33,737 nt of DNA from CAYIVF01 sp964366875 (lineage in GTDB: Bacteria > Patescibacteriota > Minisyncoccia > Minisyncoccales > Staskawiczbacteraceae), in the NCBI GenBank assembly GCA_964366875.1, contig CAYIVF010000005.1:1-33737 (forward strand). The letters run 5' to 3'. The notes under the pieces were generated by a model. It was given only the letters and a program-made list of their open reading frames with translations, had not been told where the DNA came from and did not search any database. How positions within the stretch are numbered: the first letter of the stretch is position 1; the number at the start of each line of letters is the position of its first letter. A program made the position numbers and the translations under genes. This document shows, piece by piece, positions 1 to 7,135 of the stretch.

Positions 1-136
1 TAAAAAACTAATTTGTTTCTTCCCCAACTTGATTGGTTTCATCAAATCGGGATGCCATATTATTCTTTCAAAATACTTTCCGTTCGGTCTGACCCGCCTT
101 CACGCCTCGCTTCGCTCGGCGCTTCGGACGGGCAAA

Positions 137-184
137 GAAAAAATACCCACGAAGACACTTAATTCTTAAATGCCTTCGTGGATA
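137..184 (-). terminator. Rho-independent terminator, minus strand
   Basis: Stem of about 11-12 bp with one mismatch (CCACGAAG at about 147-154 pairs with CTTCGTGG at 174-181, extended by ATA on each side). On the minus strand it is followed by an uninterrupted T tract (143-138). It ends transcripts arriving from the toxin-antitoxin side. Confidence 0.8.
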
Positions 185-250
185 TTCATTATCTAGCTAA
201 ATTTTAACAAATATCTATATTTTTTGTTTTAAAAATTTAATTATATTCTA
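137..250 (-). ncRNA. Candidate small RNA of about 110 nt
   Basis: A promoter copy at 258-285 (minus) and the terminator at 137-184 bracket a transcript of about 110 nt. No convincing gene lies inside; the longest start-to-stop stretch is seven codons. This is inference from promoter and terminator alone. It could equally be a stray promoter duplicated along with the toxin-antitoxin promoter. Confidence 0.3.
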
Positions 251-257
251 TATTTAT

Positions 258-285
258 ATTCTATTCCAAAATAAATCCTTGTCAA
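258..285 (-). promoter_or_regulatory. Sigma70-type promoter, second copy, downstream of the toxin gene
   Basis: On the minus strand: TTGACA (285-280), 16-nt spacer, TAGAAT (263-258). The -35 box and most of the spacer belong to a 21-bp perfect direct repeat (265-285) of the promoter ahead of the antitoxin gene (886-906). Confidence 0.55.
265..285. repeat. 21-bp direct repeat, left copy
   Basis: Identical to 886-906, and the two copies frame the toxin-antitoxin pair. Each contains TTGACA (read on the minus strand) and most of a promoter spacer. Confidence 0.9.
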
Positions 286-302
286 TAGCCAGGGGGCCGC
301 TT

Positions 303-563
303 TCAGTCGTATAGTTTGCTATGGCTGGCAATCATTAAAAATAAAACTTTGTTTTTGCCTATTTGTTCGTATATTGCCCGAATGTCGCCTGTTATATTAA
401 TGCTCCTCATATTTTTCAATTCTCCGCTTAATTGATGATTGTTTAAAACTGGGTTAAATGGATTTTCAAAAAAAATATCAAGTTTCTTGGAGAATTGCTC
501 TTGATATTTTTGTGGCATTTTAGCTAATTGCTTTTTGAAATGTTTGCGGAAACCGACTTTCAT
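303..563 (-). CDS. RelE/ParE-family toxin (YafQ-like mRNA interferase)
   Basis: An 86-residue basic protein with the compact RelE fold pattern. It has an N-terminal helical pair rich in Lys (residues 1-35), the central segment 'MRSINITGDIRAIYE', and a C-terminal 'IASHSKLYD' resembling the terminal His-x-x-Leu-Tyr element of RelE/YafQ toxins. Family members cleave mRNA at the ribosome, so that role is inferred from family. Its start codon directly abuts the stop of the upstream antitoxin gene, giving a two-gene operon. The stop is TGA. The exact subfamily (RelE, YafQ or HigB-like) cannot be settled by eye. Confidence 0.8.
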   Translation of the reverse strand: MKVGFRKHFKKQLAKMPQKYQEQFSKKLDIFFENPFNPVLNNHQLSGELKNMRSINITGDIRAIYEQIGKNKVLFLMIASHSKLYD

Positions 564-842
564 TTATTTTGAGAAAAGAATTTTTCGAGCTTCCTTCGCA
601 GAGGTTGCAAATTTAATTTTCTCGCACTTGCCGCTATGATATTCTCGGCTTCTTCGCAATATTTCTTTTTCAACTTCCGGCTTCAAAACAGGCTCTAATC
701 TAACTGAAAATTCGCGGGTGCGTATAAACTCGCGTAAGTGAGCATTTATAATTGTAGAAAGAGGAACCCCCATTTGCAATGCTATTTGCTTGGCTTTTTC
801 TTTTTCCTCTTTATCAACTTTAATATTTAAAATAGTTTTCAT
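564..842 (-). CDS. RelB/DinJ-like antitoxin
   Basis: A 92-residue protein. The N-terminus 'MKTILNIKVDKEEKEKAKQ' followed by 'GVPLSTIINAHLREFI' is the ribbon-helix-helix pattern of RelB/DinJ antitoxins. The charged C-terminal half would be the toxin-binding part. The start at 842 was chosen because an in-frame upstream ATG (890) lies ahead of the -10 box at 879-884 and so could not be on the transcript. It is directly followed by the toxin gene without a gap. Autoregulation at the promoter would be typical of the family but is not shown here. Confidence 0.78.
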   Translation of the reverse strand: MKTILNIKVDKEEKEKAKQIALQMGVPLSTIINAHLREFIRTREFSVRLEPVLKPEVEKEILRRSREYHSGKCEKIKFATSAKEARKILFSK

Positions 843-878
843 AGATGTATCTATTGTATATATAATGGTTATATTATA

Positions 879-906
879 ATCATAATCCAAAATAAATCCT
901 TGTCAA
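879..906 (-). promoter_or_regulatory. Promoter of the toxin-antitoxin operon
   Basis: TTGACA (906-901), 16-nt spacer, TATGAT (884-879) on the minus strand. The predicted transcript start is about 30 nt ahead of the antitoxin ATG. The -35 and spacer lie in the 21-bp repeat shared with 265-285. Confidence 0.65.
886..906. repeat. 21-bp direct repeat, right copy
   Basis: Perfect copy of 265-285. It lies between the antitoxin gene and the 3' end of tRNA-Thr. Confidence 0.9.
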
Positions 907-924
907 GAGTTATATCGCACAATG

Positions 925-996
925 AGCCATTCCCGAGATTTGCACTCGGAACCTATGCTTTACAAAAGCATTGCTCTGCTGTTGAGCTAGAATGGC
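925..996 (-). tRNA. tRNA-Thr(UGU) with unusual elbow
   Basis: A complete cloverleaf can be folded. Acceptor GCCATTC pairs with GAATGGC, the D stem is GCTC/GAGC, the anticodon stem ATGCT/AGCAT encloses TTTGTAA (anticodon TGT), and the T stem is CCGAG/CTCGG. CCA is not encoded. The D loop (AACAGCA) lacks the usual GG pair, and the T loop is TGCAAAT with G where U55 is expected. The other two tRNAs in the window have ordinary elbows. Confidence 0.9.
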
Positions 997-997
997 A

Positions 998-1318
998 CTA
1001 TTTTTTATCTTTTAGCTCGCTATCTATTTTCTGAGCTTTTTTTCTTATTTTGTGCAAAAGATGGTCAATTTTTGTTTCAACCTTCATGGTCATCACTTTA
1101 ACCCACGAAAGAAACCTATGCCAAAATATTTGTTTTTCAAATAGAACAAAAATCTTTTTTATCCTATTTTCTATATTCAAAATAATGTGATGATTTCTAA
1201 TGCTTGTCTTTCCGTTCTGGGGCAATTCAACTAAAACTGGCATCTTCCTTATCAGAATAAGCAATACTCCTCCCAAACTTACAACAAAAATAGCTAAAAC
1301 AATCGATTCTATGAGCAT
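998..1318 (-). CDS. Hypothetical single-pass membrane protein
   Basis: A 106-residue protein that I do not recognise. Residues 1-24 form one hydrophobic helix, followed by a basic, amphipathic tail (theoretical pI clearly high) predicted to lie in the cytoplasm. It sits between tsf and tRNA-Thr on the same strand, and its stop lies 1 nt before the tRNA 5' end, so the two are probably cotranscribed. No domain or catalytic motif is visible. The codon usage is like that of the AT-rich neighbours. Confidence 0.6.
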   Translation of the reverse strand: MLIESIVLAIFVVSLGGVLLILIRKMPVLVELPQNGKTSIRNHHIILNIENRIKKIFVLFEKQIFWHRFLSWVKVMTMKVETKIDHLLHKIRKKAQKIDSELKDKK

Positions 1319-1358
1319 AAATCTATATTGAATACCTTGTAAATTTCTTTATTTCTAT

Positions 1359-1415
1359 AATTGGCAGCGAAGAAAAAGCGAAAATTTATTTTCATTTTTT
1401 CCGAGCGAACCAATT
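1359..1415 (-). terminator. Long imperfect hairpin after tsf
   Basis: The outer arms AATTGG (1359-1364) and CCAATT (1410-1415) enclose a mainly A/T imperfect stem with inner GAAAAT/ATTTTC. It starts 18 nt after the tsf stop. It resembles the other AT-cored 3' hairpins of this window but lacks a clean T tract. Confidence 0.4.
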
Positions 1416-1433
1416 ACATAAGTCATACGCGAG

Positions 1434-2030
1434 CTAGATTTCATATCTAGTGAAGCGTTTGACTTCTATATTTTCGCCCACTTTCGCAACTGTATCTTCT
1501 ACAAGATTTTTGATTGTTTTTGAATCGTCTTTAATCCAAAGCTGAGAAAGCAAAGAAACCTCCTCTTTGTATTTTTTAATTTTGCCCTCAAGAATTTGAG
1601 CTACAATTTTTTCTGGCTTGCCGGGGTACCCTCCGGGTCCTTTTATTTGCTCTTTGTATATTTTTATTTCTCCGTCTAAAAATTCTTCAGGAATATCTTC
1701 CTCTTTTACAAATAAAGGCTTCATTGCGGCTATCTGCAAACAAATTTCATGAGCCAAGTTCTTAAAATCCAAAGATCTAGCAACAAAATCAGATTCGCAT
1801 CTTATATCCAAAAGTACTCCTGTTTTAGAATCTGGATGTATGTAACTTTCAACAATACCGCTTTTTGTTTCTCTTGAGGTCTTTTTATCGGCTAAAGTTT
1901 TACCCCAGACCCTTAAAAGCTCTTTTGCTTTTTCTGTGTCGCCCTTTGCCTCCTGGAGGGCTTTTTTGATTTCCGTAGGAGAGACCCCGGTTTCTTCCCT
2001 TAATTGTTTAATTTGGTCAATTGAAATCAT
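1434..2030 (-). CDS. tsf: Translation elongation factor Ts
   Basis: A 198-residue nucleotide-exchange factor for EF-Tu. The N-terminal UBA-like segment (residues 1-40, 'LREETGVSPTEIKKAL') and the core 'IRCESDFVARS' are typical. The length fits short bacterial EF-Ts. Before the conserved 'GKPEKIV' there is an extra 'GPGGYP', encoded by a palindrome at 1623-1642 that is shared with rplY. It is the third gene of rpmE-rpsB-tsf, 9 nt after rpsB, and presumably cotranscribed. Confidence 0.95.
   Translation of the reverse strand: MISIDQIKQLREETGVSPTEIKKALQEAKGDTEKAKELLRVWGKTLADKKTSRETKSGIVESYIHPDSKTGVLLDIRCESDFVARSLDFKNLAHEICLQIAAMKPLFVKEEDIPEEFLDGEIKIYKEQIKGPGGYPGKPEKIVAQILEGKIKKYKEEVSLLSQLWIKDDSKTIKNLVEDTVAKVGENIEVKRFTRYEI
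1623..1642. repeat. Coding palindrome, GGTACC type, in tsf
   Basis: A 20-bp element matching 5300-5319 in rplY with one difference. It encodes Gly-Pro-Gly-Gly-Tyr-Pro in a surface loop position of EF-Ts. Confidence 0.7.
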
Positions 2031-2039
2031 GGTTGCAGC

Positions 2040-2738
2040 TTATTTTTCTGGCTTTGAGTTTATTATACTCTCCTTTACCTTTTCAAGGATATACTTTACT
2101 GAAGAAATTGAATCATCGTTTGCCGGAATGGGATAATCAGCTAATTCTGGATCAACATTGGTGTCGGCTATGGCAATTATTTTTATGCCTTTTATCCTTG
2201 CCTCTCTAACGCAGGTAATGTCTTTATCTAAATCAAATACAAATACGGCATCCGGCAGTTTTGTCATAGATTTAATGCCTTCAAACTTAATCTTCAACAG
2301 TTCCAGTTCTTTATCAAAAATCATTCTTTCTTTCTTTGTATATTTTTCCAATTCGCCTGCTACTTTCTTTTTTTCTAAATCCTTAAAATATTCCACTCTC
2401 TTTAATATGGTTTCAAAATTGGTAAATGTTCCGCCAAGCCACCTTTCCACAACGTATGGGACCTGGCACTCTTCTGCTGCGGCTTTTATGGGACCTCGCA
2501 GCTGAATTTTGGTACCGACAAAGATTATTTTTTTATTCTCAGAAACTATTTTTTCAATAAACTCTAGAGCTTTCTGAAGTTCTACAGATGTCTTTTCTAA
2601 ATCAAACGTATGCACGTTGTTTTTTATACCAGAAACATACTGTTTCATTCTAGGATGCAGTTTTGAAACTCTGTGTCCAAAATTCACGCCTGCTTGCATC
2701 ATTTCCTCGATATTTAGCTTAATATCTTCTTTTACCAT
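2040..2738 (-). CDS. rpsB: 30S ribosomal protein uS2
   Basis: A 232-residue protein with the diagnostic 'GVNFGHRVSKLHPRMKQYV' near the N-terminus, 'FVGTKIQLRGPIKAAAEE', 'RWLGGTFTNF' and 'ADTNVDPELADYPIPAND'. It is a component of the small subunit that is needed for bS1 docking in other bacteria. It lies between rpmE (4-nt gap) and tsf, the classical rpsB-tsf pair. No truncation is visible. Confidence 0.97.
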   Translation of the reverse strand: MVKEDIKLNIEEMMQAGVNFGHRVSKLHPRMKQYVSGIKNNVHTFDLEKTSVELQKALEFIEKIVSENKKIIFVGTKIQLRGPIKAAAEECQVPYVVERWLGGTFTNFETILKRVEYFKDLEKKKVAGELEKYTKKERMIFDKELELLKIKFEGIKSMTKLPDAVFVFDLDKDITCVREARIKGIKIIAIADTNVDPELADYPIPANDDSISSVKYILEKVKESIINSKPEK

Positions 2739-2742
2739 TTTA

Positions 2743-2991
2743 TTATTTTTTCTTTTTAGTTGTTGTTTGTCTGCCGGTAAGCACAGTCTTTCTCTTTGAC
2801 ATTCTTTCTTTAAACTTCTGGACCCTTCCTAATGTATCTATAACCTTTTCTTTCTTTGTATAAAAAGGATGGCAGGCAGCGCAAACTTCTGTTTCTATAA
2901 ATTCTTTTGTTGAACCAACAGTAAAAGTATTCCCGCACGCGCAGCGGACAGATGCCTTTGGATAATATTTAGGATGTATATCCTTTTTCAT
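2743..2991 (-). CDS. rpmE: 50S ribosomal protein bL31, zinc-binding form
   Basis: An 82-residue protein starting 'MKKDIHPKYYP'. Cys residues in 'RCACG' and 'CAACHPFYT' form the zinc-binding type of bL31. The start at 2991 is the conserved one; an in-frame ATG upstream (3027) would add residues unlike the family. The Lys-rich tail is longer than usual. Divergent from prfA, with a 61-nt shared upstream region containing TTGCTT-17-TAATAT on the minus strand. Confidence 0.95.
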   Translation of the reverse strand: MKKDIHPKYYPKASVRCACGNTFTVGSTKEFIETEVCAACHPFYTKKEKVIDTLGRVQKFKERMSKRKTVLTGRQTTTKKKK

Positions 2992-3052
2992 GGTTATTAT
3001 ATTATCATATCCTCTTCTCAAAAGCAACCCTTTATGTTATATTTATTTAATT

Positions 3053-3790
3053 ATGAACCAAGAATTATCTGAAAAACAAGCTGTGATTATAGAAATCAGG
3101 GCAGGAACCGGCGGAGATGAGGCCGGGCTTTTTGCTAAGGATTTATACAGAATGTATTCAAGATACGGCCAGACAAAGGGCTGGAAAGAAAGAGTTTTAG
3201 ATTCAAATTCAACATCCATAGGAGGGTATAAGGAAATAATCTTTGAATTACAGGGCGCCAATGTGTTTGACAAAATGCAAAACGAAGGCGGAGTTCATAG
3301 GGTGCAAAGAATTCCCAAAACCGAAAAGGCAGGACGCGTTCACACTTCAACCGCCACTGTGGCTGTTTTGTTAAAACCTAAAAAAACAGAGATTAACATC
3401 AAGCCAAGCGATTTGGAATTCAGCACTTATAAAGCTTCCGGACCCGGCGGCCAATATGTAAATAAAACAGAGTCAGCAGTGAGAATTACGCATATTCCCA
3501 CGGGCATTGTTGTTACTTGCCAGTCGGAAAGAAACCAGCTTCAAAATAAAGAAACCGCCTTATCTATTCTAGCAGCTCGTCTTTTACAAAGGCAGGAGGA
3601 ACAAGATTTATCAAAACTTACTTCAGAGCGCCGGGAACAAATTGGTTGGGCAAGAAGAGCTGAAAAAATACGAACCTACAATTATCCTCAAAACCGCATC
3701 ACCGACCACAGAATTAATAAATCATGGCACGACTTAGAAAGAATAGTAGACGGAAACTTAGAACCAGTTGTCAAAGCGTTCAAAAAATGA
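3053..3790 (+). CDS. prfA: Peptide chain release factor 1, lacking N-terminal domain
   Basis: A 245-residue class I release factor. 'IEIRAGTGGDEAGLF' opens domain 2, 'HRVQRIPKTE' carries the PxT codon-recognition motif (PKT, so UAA/UAG specificity), and 'GPGGQYVNKTESAVRI' holds the catalytic GGQ. The C-terminus is complete. About 100-110 N-terminal residues (domain 1 of the roughly 360-residue family) are absent. The upstream DNA belongs to rpmE on the other strand, so no hidden coding part exists. The start is the ATG directly before the conserved domain; no clear Shine-Dalgarno is seen. Its 3' end overlaps the convergent transglycosylase gene by 11 nt. Confidence 0.88.
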   Translation: MNQELSEKQAVIIEIRAGTGGDEAGLFAKDLYRMYSRYGQTKGWKERVLDSNSTSIGGYKEIIFELQGANVFDKMQNEGGVHRVQRIPKTEKAGRVHTSTATVAVLLKPKKTEINIKPSDLEFSTYKASGPGGQYVNKTESAVRITHIPTGIVVTCQSERNQLQNKETALSILAARLLQRQEEQDLSKLTSERREQIGWARRAEKIRTYNYPQNRITDHRINKSWHDLERIVDGNLEPVVKAFKK

Positions 3791-5189
3791 GGTCTTGGCA
3801 GGTTGAAGACATGGTGCCGCTATCAATAAAGCTCTGGATGCAACTGGCGCGAGACATTACGCTTCGAGCGTAAGCCGATGATCCTCCGTAATATTTAGAG
3901 GCTGCCTTGCTTTCTTTGCTTGCTATCTGAGCCGACGCGCCCAAATCAGCTAAATACAAACCCGAGGCAACAAAAGAATCTTTTATGCCCCAGGGATCAG
4001 CTACCTGGCCTAAAAGGTTTTTAAGCCGGTCAATAAATAAGTTCCAGGTTGATGGAATAAACTGAGCTGGCCCCATTGCTCCGCCCCAGCCATAAGGAAG
4101 CCCGCCAACATAAGCTGATATCCAGCAAGATACTGGCGTATTATAGGGATCCCTTCCTAGGGCTGCTGTAATTTGTAAAAATGGCTGGACGTCTCTTGTG
4201 GGCTTCATAACTCTGATAGTTGCTGCTCCAGTAGATACTTTTTTTCCAGCCCCAGTATTTGGATCTGTAAGCATGCACTGACCCACGTTTCTGCCGATAG
4301 CTGATTCCTGGCTTATTATTGCCAGCAAAAATGCCGGCCGTATGCCCGTCATATTAGCAGCGGTCTTCGCCACCTCCAATGCTTCGCCGAAAGTCGGCAC
4401 CTTTGAAACGCCTACTATTTGAAAAAGCATTGCTTTTATCTTAGCTGACTTTTGTTCAGTAACCTGTTTTTCTTTTAATTGCTGCTGATATTGCGTCTCT
4501 GTAAGTTTTAGGTATTGCTCTTGCTGTTTTTTATTCTGCTCTGACTCCTTTTTCTGCAAACCCTGTAAAGCTACAGTTTTTTGCAATTGTCCAACTTCAT
4601 CATCCATTTTTTCTTTTTGTCCTTCTAAATATGACTTTAGATTTTTAGTGCTTTCCAATAAATCGCTCACTTTGGAGTTTAAGCCTTCAAGATAAGCTAA
4701 ATTGCTGAAAAAATCAGAGAGATTTCCCTCAAGTAAAACTACAAATGAGGGTTTCTGGTCTTCTTCGTATAAAGATCTTAAAATGGCGGATATCTGACTT
4801 TTGGAATCTTCAATATCAAAAGAGGTTTTATTTATCGAAACTTGCGTGTCTGATATCTGTATATTAAGGCTTTTGACCATAATGTTGCCTTGATTAATCT
4901 GGTACTCTAAATTCTGTACCTTTTTCTTTAAAGTAGAAATCTGGTTTTGGAGGGTATTTTTTTGCTGGGCTGTTTTTGTAATATCTTCTGCAATCTGGCT
5001 TGACTGTTTGTCATAGTAATCAGCGCATTGTTCCAACAACTTTTTGCAATCAGCAGCTGACATATTCGGACATCCAGTATTTGACTCAGAAATAGTTGCG
5101 CAAGTTGCAGCCAAGTCTTCAGCTAACGCAAAATCAGCTAAGCTTGTTAGCGCGATTGATAATAATAAAACTATCAGATATTTTTTCAT
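3780..5189 (-). CDS. Exported lytic transglycosylase (MltB-like) with coiled coil
   Basis: A 469-residue protein. It has a signal peptide at residues 1-23, Cys residues at about 30-56, a long coiled coil at about 60-255 resembling the EnvC/PcsB type, and a C-terminal lysozyme-like domain. Candidate catalytic Glu295 sits in 'IISQESAIG', and 'GAMGPAQFIPSTW' (from about 370) matches the MltB-type motif. It probably cleaves peptidoglycan glycan strands outside the membrane. The coiled coil suggests control by the FtsE-FtsX system, which is also encoded in this window; that link is inference. Convergent with prfA. Confidence 0.85.
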   Translation of the reverse strand: MKKYLIVLLLSIALTSLADFALAEDLAATCATISESNTGCPNMSAADCKKLLEQCADYYDKQSSQIAEDITKTAQQKNTLQNQISTLKKKVQNLEYQINQGNIMVKSLNIQISDTQVSINKTSFDIEDSKSQISAILRSLYEEDQKPSFVVLLEGNLSDFFSNLAYLEGLNSKVSDLLESTKNLKSYLEGQKEKMDDEVGQLQKTVALQGLQKKESEQNKKQQEQYLKLTETQYQQQLKEKQVTEQKSAKIKAMLFQIVGVSKVPTFGEALEVAKTAANMTGIRPAFLLAIISQESAIGRNVGQCMLTDPNTGAGKKVSTGAATIRVMKPTRDVQPFLQITAALGRDPYNTPVSCWISAYVGGLPYGWGGAMGPAQFIPSTWNLFIDRLKNLLGQVADPWGIKDSFVASGLYLADLGASAQIASKESKAASKYYGGSSAYARSVMSRASCIQSFIDSGTMSSTCQDLIF

Positions 5190-5216
5190 ATAATTTTATT
5201 ATCTCTTTTTTTCAAC

Positions 5217-5247
5217 AAAAAAACCAACCCTGTTATTCACAGGGTCG
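5217..5247 (-). terminator. Rho-independent terminator of rplY
   Basis: The stem ACCCTG/CAGGGT is followed on the minus strand by TGG and seven T residues. It lies between the rplY stop and the transglycosylase start. Confidence 0.8.
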
Positions 5248-5257
5248 GAACAAAAGA

Positions 5258-5953
5258 CTATTTTTCTTCTGCCGATTTGCTTGCTGTTTTCTCTTCTTCG
5301 GGGTACCCTTCGGGTCCTTCTGCTTCCTTCTTTTCTTTTTCTACCTTTTCTACTTCTTCCACTTTTTCCTCAATTGGTTTTTCTAATTCTTCCTCAACTT
5401 TAGCAAGATGAGCTACAGATACTACGATCTCGTCTGGTTTCAATAAAACCTTTACGTCTTTAGGCAAGATTAAATCTTTTACTAAGATATGGTTTTCAAA
5501 AGTATTTAATCCGTCAATGGAAACTTTAATTTCGTGAGGAAGATTCTGCGGTAAAGCCTTTACTTCTATTTCTGAAATATTCTTTACTAAAGTCCCCCCT
5601 AAATCTTTTACGGCAAGAGACACGCCTTCAAACACCAAAGGAATCTTAACCTCAACTTCTTCTTTCAAAGACGCCTGGAAAAAATCAATGTGTATAAATT
5701 TGTCTGTAACCGGGTCTTTTTGAATTTCGTGAATCAAAACAGGCCTCTTTTCTTTCTCTGACTCTATATGCAATTCAACAAGAGAGCTTTCTCCGGTTTC
5801 TTTAAAAACTTTTTGAAACCCTTGGTAATCAACATCGACTAAAACGTTCTTAACGCCTGGACCATAAACTATTGCAGGAATCCTGCCTTGTTTTTTCAAA
5901 CTTCCAGTTTTTTTACCCGTTTCTTTCCTAATTTTGGCTGATAATGAAATCAT
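5258..5953 (-). CDS. rplY: 50S ribosomal protein bL25 (Ctc form)
   Basis: A 231-residue long-form bL25. The N-terminal 5S-rRNA-binding domain (about 1-90) includes 'RKETGKKTGSLKKQGRIPA' and 'GESSLVEL', and a beta-rich Ctc domain follows to about residue 185. The C-terminal tail is strongly acidic (Glu/Lys). Within the tail, 'EGPEGYPEEE' is encoded by the palindrome at 5300-5319 shared with tsf. Only 2 nt separate its start from the ferredoxin stop upstream. Confidence 0.93.
   Translation of the reverse strand: MISLSAKIRKETGKKTGSLKKQGRIPAIVYGPGVKNVLVDVDYQGFQKVFKETGESSLVELHIESEKEKRPVLIHEIQKDPVTDKFIHIDFFQASLKEEVEVKIPLVFEGVSLAVKDLGGTLVKNISEIEVKALPQNLPHEIKVSIDGLNTFENHILVKDLILPKDVKVLLKPDEIVVSVAHLAKVEEELEKPIEEKVEEVEKVEKEKKEAEGPEGYPEEEKTASKSAEEK
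5300..5319. repeat. Coding palindrome, GGTACC type, in rplY
   Basis: It differs from 1623-1642 by one base and encodes Gly-Pro-Glu-Gly-Tyr-Pro in the acidic tail of bL25. Confidence 0.7.
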
Positions 5954-5955
5954 TT

Positions 5956-6168
5956 TTATTTCTCAATATAAATGCACTGAACAGGGCATGCCTCGCTAGC
6001 CGACTCTGCGCACTCTATTTTTTTTACTTCTAATTCTTCTATGTCAGCTTTATTTGCACCTTTAATGTGCGCTTTGCCATCCTCTATCATTTCAAAGTAT
6101 TTTGAGCAAAGGGCCGCGCAAGAGCCGCAACCAATACATTTTTCTCTTTCTAATTTAATTTTTGGCAT
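5956..6168 (-). CDS. Ferredoxin, single [4Fe-4S]
   Basis: A 70-residue protein. 'CIGCGSCAALC' near residue 11 and 'ACPVQCI' near the end supply the cluster ligands of a one-cluster ferredoxin (CxxCxxC plus a distal CP). An extra Cys at the end of the first motif and one before the distal motif leave ligand assignment uncertain. It is a small soluble electron carrier; the partner is unknown. It is cotranscribed with rplY (2-nt gap). Confidence 0.9.
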   Translation of the reverse strand: MPKIKLEREKCIGCGSCAALCSKYFEMIEDGKAHIKGANKADIEELEVKKIECAESASEACPVQCIYIEK

Positions 6169-6206
6169 AATATTTTAAATACTAATATATTATTTTTGTT
6201 TTGTAA

Positions 6207-6248
6207 ACCCCGTTAGAGATTTTTTCTGTCAAAAAATCTCTAACGGGG
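6207..6248. terminator. Long inverted repeat 3' of fba
   Basis: An 18-bp perfect stem with ACCCCG/CGGGGT outer ends and an A6/T6 inner end, loop 226-230. It starts 8 nt after the fba stop. No good T tract follows on the minus strand, so it may act as a 3'-end stabiliser rather than a classical terminator. Confidence 0.6.
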
Positions 6249-6255
6249 TAAATAG

Positions 6256-7134
6256 TTATACTTTATTAGCGCTTCCAAACAGTTGTATTTTATATTCAAC
6301 AACCTTTTCAACTGATTTTTGGGCTTCGGGCAAATATTTATAAGGCACTATTTCCTCTGTGTTATTTAAAGCTCTTCTCAAATTTCCGGAAAAAGCCAAT
6401 CGCAATTCAGTATTAATATTTATTTTTACGACACCCAGCTCAATTGCTTTTTTTATATCGTCTTCGGGCGTGCCCGATCCCCCATGCAGAACCAATAAAA
6501 CCTTATCTCCAAGTTCCCGCTTTATTTTTTTTAAAATATCCAATCTCAAATTTGGGTCGATTCCCGAAATTTCAATTCCATGAAAGTTTCCAATACTTAC
6601 CGCCAATAAATCAACCCCTGTTTTTTTAATATATTCTTTAGCTTGTGCTGGCTTAGTCAAATCCTCTTCTTTTATTTGAAACTTTTCTGAATAAAGTTTT
6701 GAGGAATCTGTGCCTAGTCTGCCAACTTCTCCTTCAATTAAAACCCCGCGCCACTTTGCATATTTCACAACCTCTTTTGTTATCTTTATATTTTCTTCCA
6801 ATGATAATTTTGAACCGTCAAAATGCACTATGTCGTAACCCGCGTCAATGGCTTGTTTTAAATACTCAAATGATTTTCCATGGTCTAAATTCAAAAAAAT
6901 CGGCAGCCCGGTCTTTTTCCTCAAAACATTTTTTAAGGCAACTGCCTCTTCTAATCCAAAAAACTTGCTTTCACCCTCTGATGTGCCTAAAATCAGCGGT
7001 GACTTTAAATTCTTACAGGCCTCAACAATTGCTTTCATTTGACTAAAATCAGAAAAATTAAATTGGCCAATGGCCCATTTTTCTGACTCCGCTTTTGTAA
7101 AATAGTATTTTAATGTTTTCATGCTATTTTTCAT
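6256..7134 (-). CDS. fba: Class II fructose-bisphosphate aldolase
   Basis: A 292-residue zinc-dependent aldolase interconverting fructose 1,6-bisphosphate with DHAP and glyceraldehyde 3-phosphate. 'NLDHGKSFE' carries a zinc-binding His, 'EGEVGRLG' follows, 'VLHGGSGTP' holds a second His, and 'NINTELRLAF' is the substrate loop. Two possible starts (7134 or 7122) sit in a duplicated ATGAAAA context. It follows the PfkB kinase gene after 1 nt, which suggests that the kinase acts on a neighbouring sugar phosphate. Confidence 0.93.
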   Translation of the reverse strand: MKNSMKTLKYYFTKAESEKWAIGQFNFSDFSQMKAIVEACKNLKSPLILGTSEGESKFFGLEEAVALKNVLRKKTGLPIFLNLDHGKSFEYLKQAIDAGYDIVHFDGSKLSLEENIKITKEVVKYAKWRGVLIEGEVGRLGTDSSKLYSEKFQIKEEDLTKPAQAKEYIKKTGVDLLAVSIGNFHGIEISGIDPNLRLDILKKIKRELGDKVLLVLHGGSGTPEDDIKKAIELGVVKININTELRLAFSGNLRRALNNTEEIVPYKYLPEAQKSVEKVVEYKIQLFGSANKV

Positions 7135-7135
7135 G

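Noticed and set aside
8..58. 16-codon minus-strand ORF at the left edge
   Set aside because: Too short, with no convincing ribosome site or promoter; probably chance.
61..130. GC-rich stretch at the left edge as another copy of the hairpin core
   Set aside because: It shares only a short ACGCCTCGC match and lacks AT arms. It may belong to the GC palindromes (GCCTCGC/GCTCGGC as in acs), but this is too weak to list as a copy.
303..906. Insertion sequence around the toxin-antitoxin pair
   Set aside because: There is no transposase and no terminal inverted repeat; the flanking direct repeats are promoter elements. A cassette origin remains open but not an IS.
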